Assembly (NCBI GenBank): GCA_017451975.1
Contig: JAFTNI010000114.1
Span: forward strand, 1 to 12,044
Origin: Clostridia bacterium
GTDB taxonomy: Bacteria; Bacillota; Clostridia; Oscillospirales; CAG-272
Reading direction: 5' to 3'
DNA: 12,044 nucleotides
Part shown: positions 1 through 6,905 of the stretch, one piece after another
How positions within the stretch are numbered: position 1 is the stretch's first letter
Layout: every line of letters begins with the position of its first letter
The notes under the pieces: generated by a model
Seen by the model: the letters and a program-made list of their open reading frames with translations, nothing else
Told to the model about the DNA's origin: nothing
The model's database searches: none
Program-made: the position numbers and the translations under genes

Positions 1-1374
1 ATGACGGCTGCAGAAATGCGCGCTGCTCTTGCGAATGAGCAGGCTTCCGCTGACGCGAAACTCGCGAAAGACGGAAAACTCTCTGCCGCTTCCCGTATGG
101 CAGCGCTCTTCGATGAAGGCACGTTCGTTGAAATCGGTGCTTATGTTGGCCGCAAGACCACAGACCTCGATTCCGCGAGCGACGACGCTTTCGAACCCGT
201 TGTTACAGGTTACGGCGCTATAGGCGGCACTCTTGCATTCGCTTTTTCTCAGGACTTTGCAAGACTTTCCGGTGCTCTCGGCGAAATGCACGCTAAAAAA
301 ATCGCCAAAATTTACGAAATGGCAATCATTGCCGAAGCCCCCATCATCGGTGTGTTTGACTCCGCAGGCGCAAAGGTTCTCGAGGGTGTAGACGCTCTTG
401 CGGCATACGGCTCTCTCATTTCTTGCGCAGCAAGCGCAGAAATCCCCCAGATTGCCATAGTTGCAGGCCCTTGCACAGGTCACGCAGCAGTTATCGCAGA
501 GCTTTTCGATTTCGTTATCGCAGCGAAATCCACAGGTAAGCTTTACGTTACGGCAGCAGGCGAAAAAGCAAGCGGTGCTGAAGCTCTCGCTGAAAAAGGC
601 GTTGCCGCTCTCGTTGCAGAAAACGATGCGGAAGCGCTCGGCATGGCAAGAAACCTTATCAAATACTTCGAAGGCGAAATCTTCACGGGCGACGAAGTTA
701 ACAGACTCGTTCCCGAAGTTGCCGTAGGCGAAGATTACGACGTTCACACGGCTATCGAAACAGTTTTCGATGCAGGCTCCTTCACAGAGCTTTATGCTGA
801 AAAAGCAAAATCTATGGTTTGCGGCCTTGCAAGCATAAACGGCCACGTTGTTGCCGTTGTTGCAAACAACCCCGCAGTAAAAGGCGGCCACCTCTGCGGC
901 GGCGCGGCAGAAAAAGCTGCGGCATTTATCGAAAAGTGCGAAGCGCAGGATATCCCCGTTGTTACTCTCGTAGATAGTTGCGGTGTAGCTGCCTCTGCTG
1001 AAGCAGAAGCAAAAGGTCTTTCCGCAAAGCTCGCTGCTCTTGCTAAAGCATATACCCTTGCTCTCGTTCCCAAAGTTACGGTTACGCTCGGCCGTGCATA
1101 CGGTGCAGCTTACACTGTAATGGGTGCAAAATCGCTCGGCGCAGACGTTTGCCTCGCCCTCGAAAGCGCAAAAATTTCCGCTATGGAACCCATGGCTGCT
1201 GTTTCCTTCCTCGGCCTTGTAGACGATGAATCCAAGCACGCCGAAATCGCCGCAGAATGGGCAGAAAACAATGCAACACCCGTAGCCGCGGCAAAATGCG
1301 GTCATATAGATGACATCATCTCTGCGGACGAGCTTCGTATGAGAATCGCGGCAGCGCTCGAAATGCTTATTTGA
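1..1374 (+). CDS. Carboxyltransferase subunit, 12S / methylmalonyl-CoA decarboxylase alpha-like (divergent)
   Basis: This 457-residue protein belongs to the acyl-CoA carboxyltransferase family (PccB, MmdA, transcarboxylase 12S), which moves CO2 between an acyl-CoA and carboxybiotin. The N-terminal half shows the family pattern: RMAALFDEGTFVE near residue 32, GYGAIGG near 70, then SQDFARLSGALGEMHAKK. The C-terminal half has GSFTELYAEKAKSMVCG, IPVVTLVD (about 319-325), PKVTVTLGRAYGAAYTVMGAKSLGAD (about 359-382) and the closing DDIISADELRMRIAAALEML. It is shorter than the roughly 510 residues usual for MmdA/PccB. Several hallmark motifs are altered: SAGAKVLEG at 121-129 where GGARIQEG is usual, DSCGVAAS at 325-332 where a VPGF-type loop is usual, and MEPMAAV at 395-401. 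It heads the operon with a biotin carrier and Na+ pump, so a decarboxylase or transcarboxylase role is likely, but the acyl-CoA substrate cannot be assigned. The ATG is the first base of the window, so its ribosome binding site is not visible and a start further upstream is not excluded. Confidence 0.85.
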   Translation: MTAAEMRAALANEQASADAKLAKDGKLSAASRMAALFDEGTFVEIGAYVGRKTTDLDSASDDAFEPVVTGYGAIGGTLAFAFSQDFARLSGALGEMHAKKIAKIYEMAIIAEAPIIGVFDSAGAKVLEGVDALAAYGSLISCAASAEIPQIAIVAGPCTGHAAVIAELFDFVIAAKSTGKLYVTAAGEKASGAEALAEKGVAALVAENDAEALGMARNLIKYFEGEIFTGDEVNRLVPEVAVGEDYDVHTAIETVFDAGSFTELYAEKAKSMVCGLASINGHVVAVVANNPAVKGGHLCGGAAEKAAAFIEKCEAQDIPVVTLVDSCGVAASAEAEAKGLSAKLAALAKAYTLALVPKVTVTLGRAYGAAYTVMGAKSLGADVCLALESAKISAMEPMAAVSFLGLVDDESKHAEIAAEWAENNATPVAAAKCGHIDDIISADELRMRIAAALEMLI

Positions 1375-1390
1375 TCATAGGAGGTAACCT

Positions 1391-1717
1391 ATGAGTTTTA
1401 TTGAATTATTTTTCCGCGGCGGTCAGGTAACAGGCCTCGGTGTGCTTGCGATTTTCGCAATCATCGCTATAATTTTCGTAGTGATAAAAACCCTCGGCGC
1501 CACGGCAGGCTCTGAAAAAAAGTCCGCCCCCAAAGCGGCAAAACCCGTGGCAGAAAGCAAGCCCGAACCCGAACCCGCAGCCGCAGAAGAAACGGCGGCA
1601 GAAGAAGCAGCGGGCGACGACCTTGAGCTTATAGCTATTCTCGCGGCAGCCGTTTCGGCTTACAGCGGAGAGCCCGTAACAAAATTCCGCGTTGTATCTT
1701 TCAAACACATTAAATAA
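1391..1717 (+). CDS. Na+-pump decarboxylase gamma/delta subunit, OadG-like
   Basis: This 108-residue protein has one membrane segment (about residues 13-32, VTGLGVLAIFAIIAIIFVVI). A flexible Lys/Pro/Ala/Glu-rich linker follows (about 40-74), and then a short conserved tail, DLELIAILAAAVSAYSG followed by FRVVSFKHIK. This layout is that of OadG / MmdD, the small membrane-anchored subunit that holds the soluble carboxyltransferase on the beta subunit and assists complex assembly. The ribosome binding site is strong (GGAGGT starting at 1380, next to the ATG at 1391), and the gene starts 16 bases after the carboxyltransferase stop. Sequence in this family is poorly conserved, so the call rests on layout, tail motif and operon position. 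Confidence 0.82.
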   Translation: MSFIELFFRGGQVTGLGVLAIFAIIAIIFVVIKTLGATAGSEKKSAPKAAKPVAESKPEPEPAAAEETAAEEAAGDDLELIAILAAAVSAYSGEPVTKFRVVSFKHIK

Positions 1718-1737
1718 TCTCGGAGGATTGATTTAAA

Positions 1738-2124
1738 TTGAAAACATATAATATCACAGTAAACGGTCAGACATACGTTGTAACCGTAGAAGAGGTTGCA
1801 GGCGGTGCAGCAGCACCCGCAGCAGCTCCCGCTCCCGTAGCGGCTCCCGTAGCAGCAGCTCCCAAAGCAGCTCCCGCTGCACCCAAGGCCGCAGCACCCG
1901 CAGCAGGCGGCAAAGTTAAAGTAACAGCTCCCATGCCCGGCACAATCGTTAAGGTTAACGTTGCAGCAGGCGCAGCAGTTAAAAAAGGCGACGTTCTTTG
2001 CGTTCTTGAAGCAATGAAAATGGAAAACGAAATCAAAGCTCCCGAGGACGGCACGGTTGCTACAGTTGCTGTTAATTCCGGCGCTTCCGTATCTTCCGGC
2101 GACGTTCTTGTTACACTTAACTAA
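1738..2124 (+). CDS. Biotin carboxyl carrier protein (1.3S / MmdC type)
   Basis: This 128-residue protein carries the biotin that shuttles CO2 between the carboxyltransferases and the membrane pump. A short N-terminal module (KTYNITVNGQTYVVTVEEV) is typical of decarboxylase biotin carriers. An Ala/Pro linker (about residues 22-58) follows, then a biotinyl domain (about 60-128). The biotin site is E-A-M-K-M-E-N at 91-97, with Lys94 as the expected biotinylated residue about 35 residues from the C-terminus, the normal spacing. Translation starts at TTG (1738-1740), chosen because the protein then begins with the family-typical MKTYNITVNG and GGAGG lies at 1722-1726. It is the only biotin domain among the five proteins, so both carboxyltransferases in the cluster probably share it. 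Confidence 0.95.
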   Translation: MKTYNITVNGQTYVVTVEEVAGGAAAPAAAPAPVAAPVAAAPKAAPAAPKAAAPAAGGKVKVTAPMPGTIVKVNVAAGAAVKKGDVLCVLEAMKMENEIKAPEDGTVATVAVNSGASVSSGDVLVTLN

Positions 2125-2175
2125 TAAAATTTAATTACTATGAAACCCAAATAACAGAACGGCGGTGAACTCATC

Positions 2176-3480
2176 TTGTTAGAAGCAATAAATAATTTTC
2201 TTTCATCTATGGGTCTTGCAAAATTCACAGATGCGGAAATGCTTATAAAAACCCTTATAATGTACTGCATTGTCGGTGCACTTGTGTATCTTGCGATTGT
2301 CAAGAAGTTCGAGCCGTTGCTCCTTCTCCCCATTGCATTCGGTATGCTTCTTACCAACCTCCCCGGTGCAGAAATTTTCCATATGGATTGGTTTGTAGAC
2401 GGCGTTCCCGTTATGGGAAAAGCGCTCAACCCCGACGGCACGATAAGCCTTGTGCCCCTCACAACGACAATCGTTGAAAACGGCGTTGCCAAAGAAATCA
2501 CGATTATGTCGCACGAAATGTCCGATATTATTATGCACATCGTGAACAACGGCGGCTTCCTCGATTTTATTTACCTCGGCGTTAAGCTCTCCATCTACCC
2601 TTGCATCATATTTATGGGTGTAGGCGCGATGACAGACTTTTCCCCGCTTATAGCAAACCCGAAAACGCTTTTCCTCGGCGCGGCTGCACAGCTCGGCGTA
2701 TTTATAGCGTTCTGGGGCGCGCTTGTTTCTCAGCCCCTTACGGGATTTACCGAGCTTGATGCGGCGGCTATAGGAATTATCGGCGGCGCAGACGGCCCCA
2801 CGGCTATCTACGTTACCTCCAAGCTTGCCCCCCACCTTCTCGGCGCTATTGCAATAGCGGCATATTCCTATATGGCGCTTATCCCCATGATCCAGCCCCC
2901 GCTTATGAGAATGATGGTGCCCGAAAAGCTCCGCAAAATCAAAATGGAAACTTTACGCCCCGTTTCGAAGCTCGAGCTTGTTATTTTCCCCATTGCGGTA
3001 ACGGCGGTTGTAACACTTATCGTTCCCTCTGCGGGCTCGCTCGTCGGTCTTCTTATGTTCGGTAATCTTCTCACGGTTTCGGGCGTTACGGAAAGACTTT
3101 CCAAAACGGCACAGAACGAATTTATGAATATAATCACAATCTGCCTCGGCATTTCCGTAGGTGCTACGGCAAAGGCAGAAAACTTCCTTTCCTTGCAGAC
3201 TGTGTTTATCATCGTTCTCGGTCTTGTAGCTTTCTCGCTTTCCACCATCGGCGGCCTTATAGGCGGCAGAGTTATGTGCTGGCTTACAAAAGGCAAAATC
3301 AACCCCCTCATCGGTTCTGCGGGCGTTTCCGCCGTTCCTATGGCAGCTCGCGTAGCACAGATCGAAGGCCAGAAGGCAGACCCTTCCAACTTCCTTCTTA
3401 TGCACGCTATGGGCCCCAACGTTGCCGGTGTTATAGGCTCGGCAGTTGCGGCAGGTGTATTTATGGCACTCTTCGGTTGA
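2176..3480 (+). CDS. oadB: Na+-translocating decarboxylase beta subunit
   Basis: This 434-residue polytopic membrane protein decarboxylates carboxybiotin and couples the reaction to Na+ export. Two signature regions are intact. The first is IGIIGGADGPTAIYVTSKLAP around 199-219, with Asp206 as the equivalent of the essential membrane aspartate of OadB. The second covers about 295-430 and includes LSKTAQNEFMNIITICLGISVGAT, NPLIGSAGVSAVPMAARVAQ and FLLMHAMGPNVAGVIGSAVAAGV. Between about residues 70 and 115 lies a hydrophilic stretch (WFVDGVPVMGKALNPDGT onward) that probably forms a loop. The length matches long OadB proteins more than shorter MmdB ones. The start is TTG at 2176, with GGTGA about 7 bases upstream. 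It is the fourth gene of the decarboxylase operon. The symbol is by family; MmdB is the equivalent name if the substrate is methylmalonyl-CoA. Confidence 0.95.
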   Translation: MLEAINNFLSSMGLAKFTDAEMLIKTLIMYCIVGALVYLAIVKKFEPLLLLPIAFGMLLTNLPGAEIFHMDWFVDGVPVMGKALNPDGTISLVPLTTTIVENGVAKEITIMSHEMSDIIMHIVNNGGFLDFIYLGVKLSIYPCIIFMGVGAMTDFSPLIANPKTLFLGAAAQLGVFIAFWGALVSQPLTGFTELDAAAIGIIGGADGPTAIYVTSKLAPHLLGAIAIAAYSYMALIPMIQPPLMRMMVPEKLRKIKMETLRPVSKLELVIFPIAVTAVVTLIVPSAGSLVGLLMFGNLLTVSGVTERLSKTAQNEFMNIITICLGISVGATAKAENFLSLQTVFIIVLGLVAFSLSTIGGLIGGRVMCWLTKGKINPLIGSAGVSAVPMAARVAQIEGQKADPSNFLLMHAMGPNVAGVIGSAVAAGVFMALFG

Positions 3481-3531
3481 TAGCTACGCATACCAATATA
3501 ACTTAATGAATTTTTCGAAAGGAATTAATAT

Positions 3532-4941
3532 ATGGCAAAGGTTAAAATTTGTGAAACCGTAATTCGCGACGCGCACCAGTCCTTGATCGCAACGCGAATG
3601 AAAACGGAAGAAATGCTTCCTATCCTTGAACAAATGGATAAAGTAGGCTACTATTCTATTGAAGCTTGGGGCGGCGCTACTTTCGACTCCTGCCTCCGCT
3701 TCTTGAACGAAGACCCTTGGGAAAGACTTCGTAAAATCCGCGACAAAGTAAAAAACACAAAACTCCAGATGCTTTTCCGCGGCCAGAACATTCTCGGCTA
3801 CCGCCACTATGCAGATGACGTTGTTGAATACTTCGTTCAGAAATCCATAGCAAACGGTATCGATATCATCAGAATTTTCGACGCACTCAACGATAAAAGA
3901 AACCTTGAAACAGCTATCAAGGCTACAATCAAAGAAGGCGGCCACGTTCAGGCGGCTATCAGCTATACAATAAGCCCCCCTCACGTAAAAGCGCACACAA
4001 ACGAAGGCTTTGCACAGTATGCAAAAGAGCTTGAAGAAATGGGCGCAAACTCCATATGCATTAAGGATATGGCAGGTCTTCTTACACCCTACAACGCTTA
4101 CGATCTTGTTAAAAAGATCAAAAATACTGTTAAAATTCCCGTAGAGCTTCATACTCACTCTACATCCGGCCTCGGTTCTATGACACTTCTCAAGGCTATC
4201 GAAGCAGGCGTAGATATAGTGGATACAGCTATTTCCCCCATGGCTCTCGGTACTTCTCAGCCCCCCACAGAAGCGCTTGTTGCTACGCTTCAGGGCACGG
4301 AATTCGACACAGGCCTTGACCTTAAAGAACTCGATAAAATTGCAAAACACTTCATGCCTCTCCGCGAACAATACCTCGCAAGCGGTCTTCTTGACCCCAA
4401 GGTGCTTAAGGTTGACGTTAACGCACTTCTCTACCAGGTTCCCGGTGGCATGCTTTCCAACCTCGTTTCTCAGCTCAAGCAGGCAGGTCAGTCCGATAAG
4501 CTTACAGAGGTTCTCGAGGAAGTTCCGCGTGTTCGTGCAGATGCGGGCTACCCCCCTCTCGTAACACCCTCCTCCCAGATCGTTGGTACACAGGCTGTGT
4601 TCAACGTAATCGGCGGCGAAAGATACAAAATGTGCACAAACGAATTCAAGGGCGTTATACGCGGCGAATACGGTAAAACCCCCGTTGCCGTAGACCCCGA
4701 ATTCGCAAAGAAGATCATCGGCGACGAAAAGGTAATCGATTACCGCCCCGCAGACAAGCTCAAACCCGAGCTTGAAACGCTCCGCGAAAAGGTTAAACCT
4801 TGGGCTATTCAGGAAGAAGACGTTCTTTCCTACGCTCTCTTCGAGCAGGTTGCCGTTAAATTCTTCGAGCAGCGCAAAAACGCAATGTACAATCTTGACG
4901 GCGCAAACGCCGATTTCGACAAAAAAATTCACACAGTTTAA
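3532..4941 (+). CDS. oadA: Oxaloacetate decarboxylase alpha / transcarboxylase 5S subunit lacking a biotin domain
   Basis: This 469-residue protein belongs to the pyruvate/oxaloacetate carboxyltransferase family (OadA, pyruvate carboxylase subunit B, transcarboxylase 5S), which moves CO2 between carboxybiotin and pyruvate. The TIM-barrel active-site residues are present: Asp13 in RDAHQS, Lys178 in IKDMAG (the residue carboxylated in this family), and His207 and His209 in HTHSTSG as metal ligands. WGGATFDSCLRFLNEDPWERL (about 46-66) and FRGQNILGYRHYADDVV (about 82-98) are also characteristic. The conserved carboxylase domain runs to about residue 455 and the protein ends there, about 125 residues short of OadA forms with a C-terminal biotin domain. 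It resembles 5S and must use a separate carrier, most simply the one encoded at 1738-2124. The ATG is preceded by AAAGGA at 3518-3523. It is the last recognisable enzyme gene of the operon. Confidence 0.92.
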   Translation: MAKVKICETVIRDAHQSLIATRMKTEEMLPILEQMDKVGYYSIEAWGGATFDSCLRFLNEDPWERLRKIRDKVKNTKLQMLFRGQNILGYRHYADDVVEYFVQKSIANGIDIIRIFDALNDKRNLETAIKATIKEGGHVQAAISYTISPPHVKAHTNEGFAQYAKELEEMGANSICIKDMAGLLTPYNAYDLVKKIKNTVKIPVELHTHSTSGLGSMTLLKAIEAGVDIVDTAISPMALGTSQPPTEALVATLQGTEFDTGLDLKELDKIAKHFMPLREQYLASGLLDPKVLKVDVNALLYQVPGGMLSNLVSQLKQAGQSDKLTEVLEEVPRVRADAGYPPLVTPSSQIVGTQAVFNVIGGERYKMCTNEFKGVIRGEYGKTPVAVDPEFAKKIIGDEKVIDYRPADKLKPELETLREKVKPWAIQEEDVLSYALFEQVAVKFFEQRKNAMYNLDGANADFDKKIHTV

Positions 4942-4948
4942 TTAAATT

Positions 4949-5983
4949 ATGAATATCTCCTATGATATTTTCGACCTTGCAGATTTCCCCGTGGTTCTTA
5001 CGGATAGGAATTTTATAATCACTTATAAAAACAACCTCGCCGCAAAGCTCTTTGGTAAGCTTCGCAAGCGTTCAAAAATCATAAGGCATTTCCGTAATTT
5101 CAATAACAGCATGGATTTTTCCGATATTAACGAATTGGATATTGAAACGGGCACGCATTTTATGCGTGCCCTTGTTTTTCCGATAGAGGATAATTCCTTG
5201 GTTTTTCTGTTTTTTACAATTTATGCGTTCACTGACACGAAAAATTTATTGGAACACGTAAGGGAACATTTTGCGGGAAACCTTTTGGATTTTTATTGCG
5301 CGGCATATAGCGAATACAATTCAGCTGAAAAAGCTTCGTTTTACGAAAAAAGTGTGCTTTCCGAGCGCGCATATTCAGAGCTGATGTTTCTTTCCTCCTC
5401 TTTTTCAGATAAACCCGAATTTATGTGCGCCGAGGTTTTCAGCTTGAACGATATTCTTGACGAAATGACGAAAAAACTTTCCTTGCTTTCGCCTTTCGGC
5501 TTGAGCATACATTACCCCGTAGATTACGGCGAGCCCTGCTATTCGAAAATAAACCTAAAATATTTCACATTCAGTATTTTCCGCTTGATTTATATGGCTT
5601 TCAAGCTTTCCCGCACGGGAAAACTGCAGCTTAAAACAGAAACCGTGCAGGATTCTTTTGTATACGTTACCGTTTCTACAGAAAGCGCGCTTACAGGGAA
5701 TTTTTCGGGCGAAACCGATTTTTCTTCGCTTGTGGCAATGCTGCCCGAATTCTCTTTTGAATTTGAAATCCTTGGCAAGCTTGGAATTCTGGAGGATTCC
5801 TTCAGCTTTTCCATCAAAAATTCCATTTTGCAATTATATTATAAAGTAAAGCTTCAGGAAGGCTGCAATTTTATAGTGCGCTCCGAGCCGCCCGAGCTTC
5901 GCAAAAAGCGCATAGAAAAAGCCGTTTCCGAGGCATTTGCAAAAATCAAGCTTTTGCTTAGTCAAATAAAAAAGAACCCGTAA
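4949..5983 (+). CDS. Hypothetical protein, PAS-like N-terminus and possible degenerate sensor-kinase fold
   Basis: I do not recognise this 344-residue protein with certainty. Residues about 8-36 (FDLADFPVVLTDRNFIITYKNNLAAKLFG) have the pattern of a PAS domain. Residues about 168-245 recall the start of a histidine-kinase ATPase domain: a SLNDILDEMTKKLS-like helix, then NLKYFTFSIFRLIYMAFKLSRTGKLQLKTE, where kinases carry the N-box. The N-box asparagines and the DxGxG glycine box are missing, and no clear phospho-accepting His helix is visible, so it is unlikely to be an active kinase. No membrane segments are visible, so it is probably cytoplasmic. It begins 7 bases after the oadA stop without a good ribosome binding site, which suggests translational coupling. 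Its base composition is more AT-rich than the operon before it. It might be a regulator of the decarboxylase genes, but that is only inferred from position. A terminator-like hairpin lies inside it at 5149-5179. Confidence 0.6.
   Translation: MNISYDIFDLADFPVVLTDRNFIITYKNNLAAKLFGKLRKRSKIIRHFRNFNNSMDFSDINELDIETGTHFMRALVFPIEDNSLVFLFFTIYAFTDTKNLLEHVREHFAGNLLDFYCAAYSEYNSAEKASFYEKSVLSERAYSELMFLSSSFSDKPEFMCAEVFSLNDILDEMTKKLSLLSPFGLSIHYPVDYGEPCYSKINLKYFTFSIFRLIYMAFKLSRTGKLQLKTETVQDSFVYVTVSTESALTGNFSGETDFSSLVAMLPEFSFEFEILGKLGILEDSFSFSIKNSILQLYYKVKLQEGCNFIVRSEPPELRKKRIEKAVSEAFAKIKLLLSQIKKNP
5149..5179 (+). terminator. Terminator-like hairpin inside the coding sequence of the PAS-like gene
   Basis: A perfect 10-bp stem (GGGCACGCAT at 5149-5158 with ATGCGTGCCC at 5162-5171) closes a 3-base loop. 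TTGTTTTT follows at 5172-5179. This is the form of a Rho-independent terminator, but it lies about 200 bases inside an open reading frame, spanning codons 67-77. It could end part of the transcription coming from the decarboxylase operon when the downstream gene is not being translated. The structure is seen directly; termination is inferred. Confidence 0.5.
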
Positions 5984-5996
5984 GGGCGCGTATAGT

Positions 5997-6044
5997 TAGC
6001 GGAGAGTTTATAGTCAGTTGTTTAATAATTGCTCCGCTATAAAC
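5997..6044 (+). repeat. Two overlapping inverted repeats upstream of the terminator
   Basis: TAGCGGAG (5997-6004) is the exact complement of CTCCGCTA (6032-6039). GTTTATAG (6006-6013) is the exact complement of CTATAAAC (6037-6044). The right arms overlap by three bases, so the two stems compete for CTA and cannot both form in full. The segment lies in the 3' untranslated region of the PAS-like gene, just before its terminator. No function can be assigned. Confidence 0.4.
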
Positions 6045-6054
6045 AAATAAGTAA

Positions 6055-6095
6055 CCCCGACAGATTTTTTACGGTCTGTCGGGGATTTTTATTTG
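6055..6095 (+). terminator. Rho-independent terminator after the decarboxylase / PAS-like genes
   Basis: A perfect 10-bp stem (CCCCGACAGA at 6055-6064 with TCTGTCGGGG at 6075-6084) has a 10-base loop and is followed by ATTTTTATTTG. It lies about 70 bases after the stop of the PAS-like gene. On the minus strand there is no run of T after the stem, so it should act mainly on rightward transcription. Confidence 0.9.
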
Positions 6096-6114
6096 TGAAA
6101 TTTTGATACGTAGA

Positions 6115-6573
6115 TCACTGTTTCATCTTAATAGCATCATTGTAATTGTCATAGTAAATAATTGGAATATCAAGGTGTTCAAGAATAAACTTTTCAATGT
6201 CAGGAGTATATGAAACCGGATTGTATCCGGAAGATTGCTTAAATAAAATATCAGTGTCTTTCAACTTGCTCTTTAATGCCTTCTCCGATGGCATTATAAT
6301 AGCTTCAATATCAGAAATACTTATCTCTATATTGGACGCAATATGATTAATGAATACAATCTTATCTTTTTGGAATTCGATATATGCTCTTTTTTCAGTA
6401 TAAACCAAGGAAAATTCAACAATAGATGTAAATATTCCTGCCGCAAACAAACGAATGAAATCGGTATTTTGAGTTACAAAGTATACAATCAAGAAAGCGA
6501 CACTGAATAACAAAGACAACAATGCCACTTTCTTAAACATTTTTTCCTGTTTAGTGTTTCTTCGGAATTTCAC
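6115..6573 (-). CDS. Small membrane protein with a cytoplasmic beta-rich domain, unknown function
   Basis: This 152-residue protein starts with a basic segment (KFRRNTKQEKMFKK). Two membrane helices follow (about residues 16-34 and 39-58), and then a soluble part. The soluble region opens with AYIEFQKDKIVFINHIASNIEISISDIEAIIM, which looks like the strand pattern of a bacterial PH-like domain, and ends in FILEHLDIPIIYYDN. The helical pair plus PH-like layout recalls small YcxB/bPH-type membrane proteins, but similarity by eye is weak. The start is GTG (6571-6573), supported by a full GGAGG on the minus strand at 6581-6585 with 7-base spacing. It is AT-rich compared with the metabolic operon and is transcribed toward it. 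A promoter at 6796-6824 may drive it through a leader of about 215 bases. Confidence 0.8.
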   Translation of the reverse strand: MKFRRNTKQEKMFKKVALLSLLFSVAFLIVYFVTQNTDFIRLFAAGIFTSIVEFSLVYTEKRAYIEFQKDKIVFINHIASNIEISISDIEAIIMPSEKALKSKLKDTDILFKQSSGYNPVSYTPDIEKFILEHLDIPIIYYDNYNDAIKMKQ

Positions 6574-6670
6574 TTGCGTACCTCCATTTTATACGTAATG
6601 TTCTTTATGTAAAATCCACACGGATATTTGAATATGAGCCCAACCAAAAAATTGATTAGGTATTCTGTTT

Positions 6671-6790
6671 TATCGCCAGTTTCGCCTTCGTATTACAAAG
6701 GCTTCGGGCAAAGCCCATACCCCTAAAGTTGCGCGGGCTCCTTCCACCGCTACCGCGGTCCCCTTCCTCCCTGAGGAAGGCTTTTCGTTA
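6671..6790. repeat. Hairpin-rich intergenic element, probably a dispersed repeat
   Basis: This GC-rich stretch stands out from the AT-rich sequence around it and contains several short palindromes: GCCTT/AAGGC at 6684-6688 and 6698-6702, GGGC/GCCC at 6706-6709 and 6713-6716, ACCGC/GCGGT at 6746-6750 and 6755-6759, and CCTTCCTC/GAGGAAGG at 6762-6769 and 6773-6780 with a 3-base loop. The look is that of the dispersed palindromic intergenic repeats common in gut Clostridia, but only one copy is present here. No believable coding sequence crosses it. The rest of the 6574-6905 gap holds a near-palindrome at 6639-6660 (with two G-T pairs), the promoter at 6796-6824, and nothing recognisable in 6825-6905 beyond a 6-bp stem without a T run. 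Confidence 0.5.
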
Positions 6791-6795
6791 GTTCC

Positions 6796-6824
6796 ATTAT
6801 AACACAAATCGGCAGAGAAGACAA
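6796..6824 (-). promoter_or_regulatory. Sigma-A-type promoter reading leftward
   Basis: On the minus strand TTGTCT (6819-6824) is followed by exactly 17 bases and then a perfect TATAAT (6796-6801). Transcription would start near 6789, run through the hairpin-rich element and reach the 152-residue membrane protein gene. The promoter could instead serve a small RNA made from the element. Confidence 0.6.
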
Positions 6825-6905
6825 GTTCCCTGCCAAATTTTTTGTGCCTGCCCATTCTCCGCTAAGAATGCAGAGAGAAGGGCTTGTTTTATTATTCCTG
6901 TATTA

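Noticed and set aside
3484..4932. A 482-codon open frame on the minus strand opposite oadA, Cys/Phe/Val-rich
   Set aside because: It is fully antisense to a gene with intact catalytic motifs and is explained by codon bias of that gene; it has no family motifs.
6670..6855. A 61-codon open frame on the minus strand in the intergenic region
   Set aside because: It spans the promoter and the palindromic element, has no ribosome binding site, and its translation is low-complexity with no family signal.
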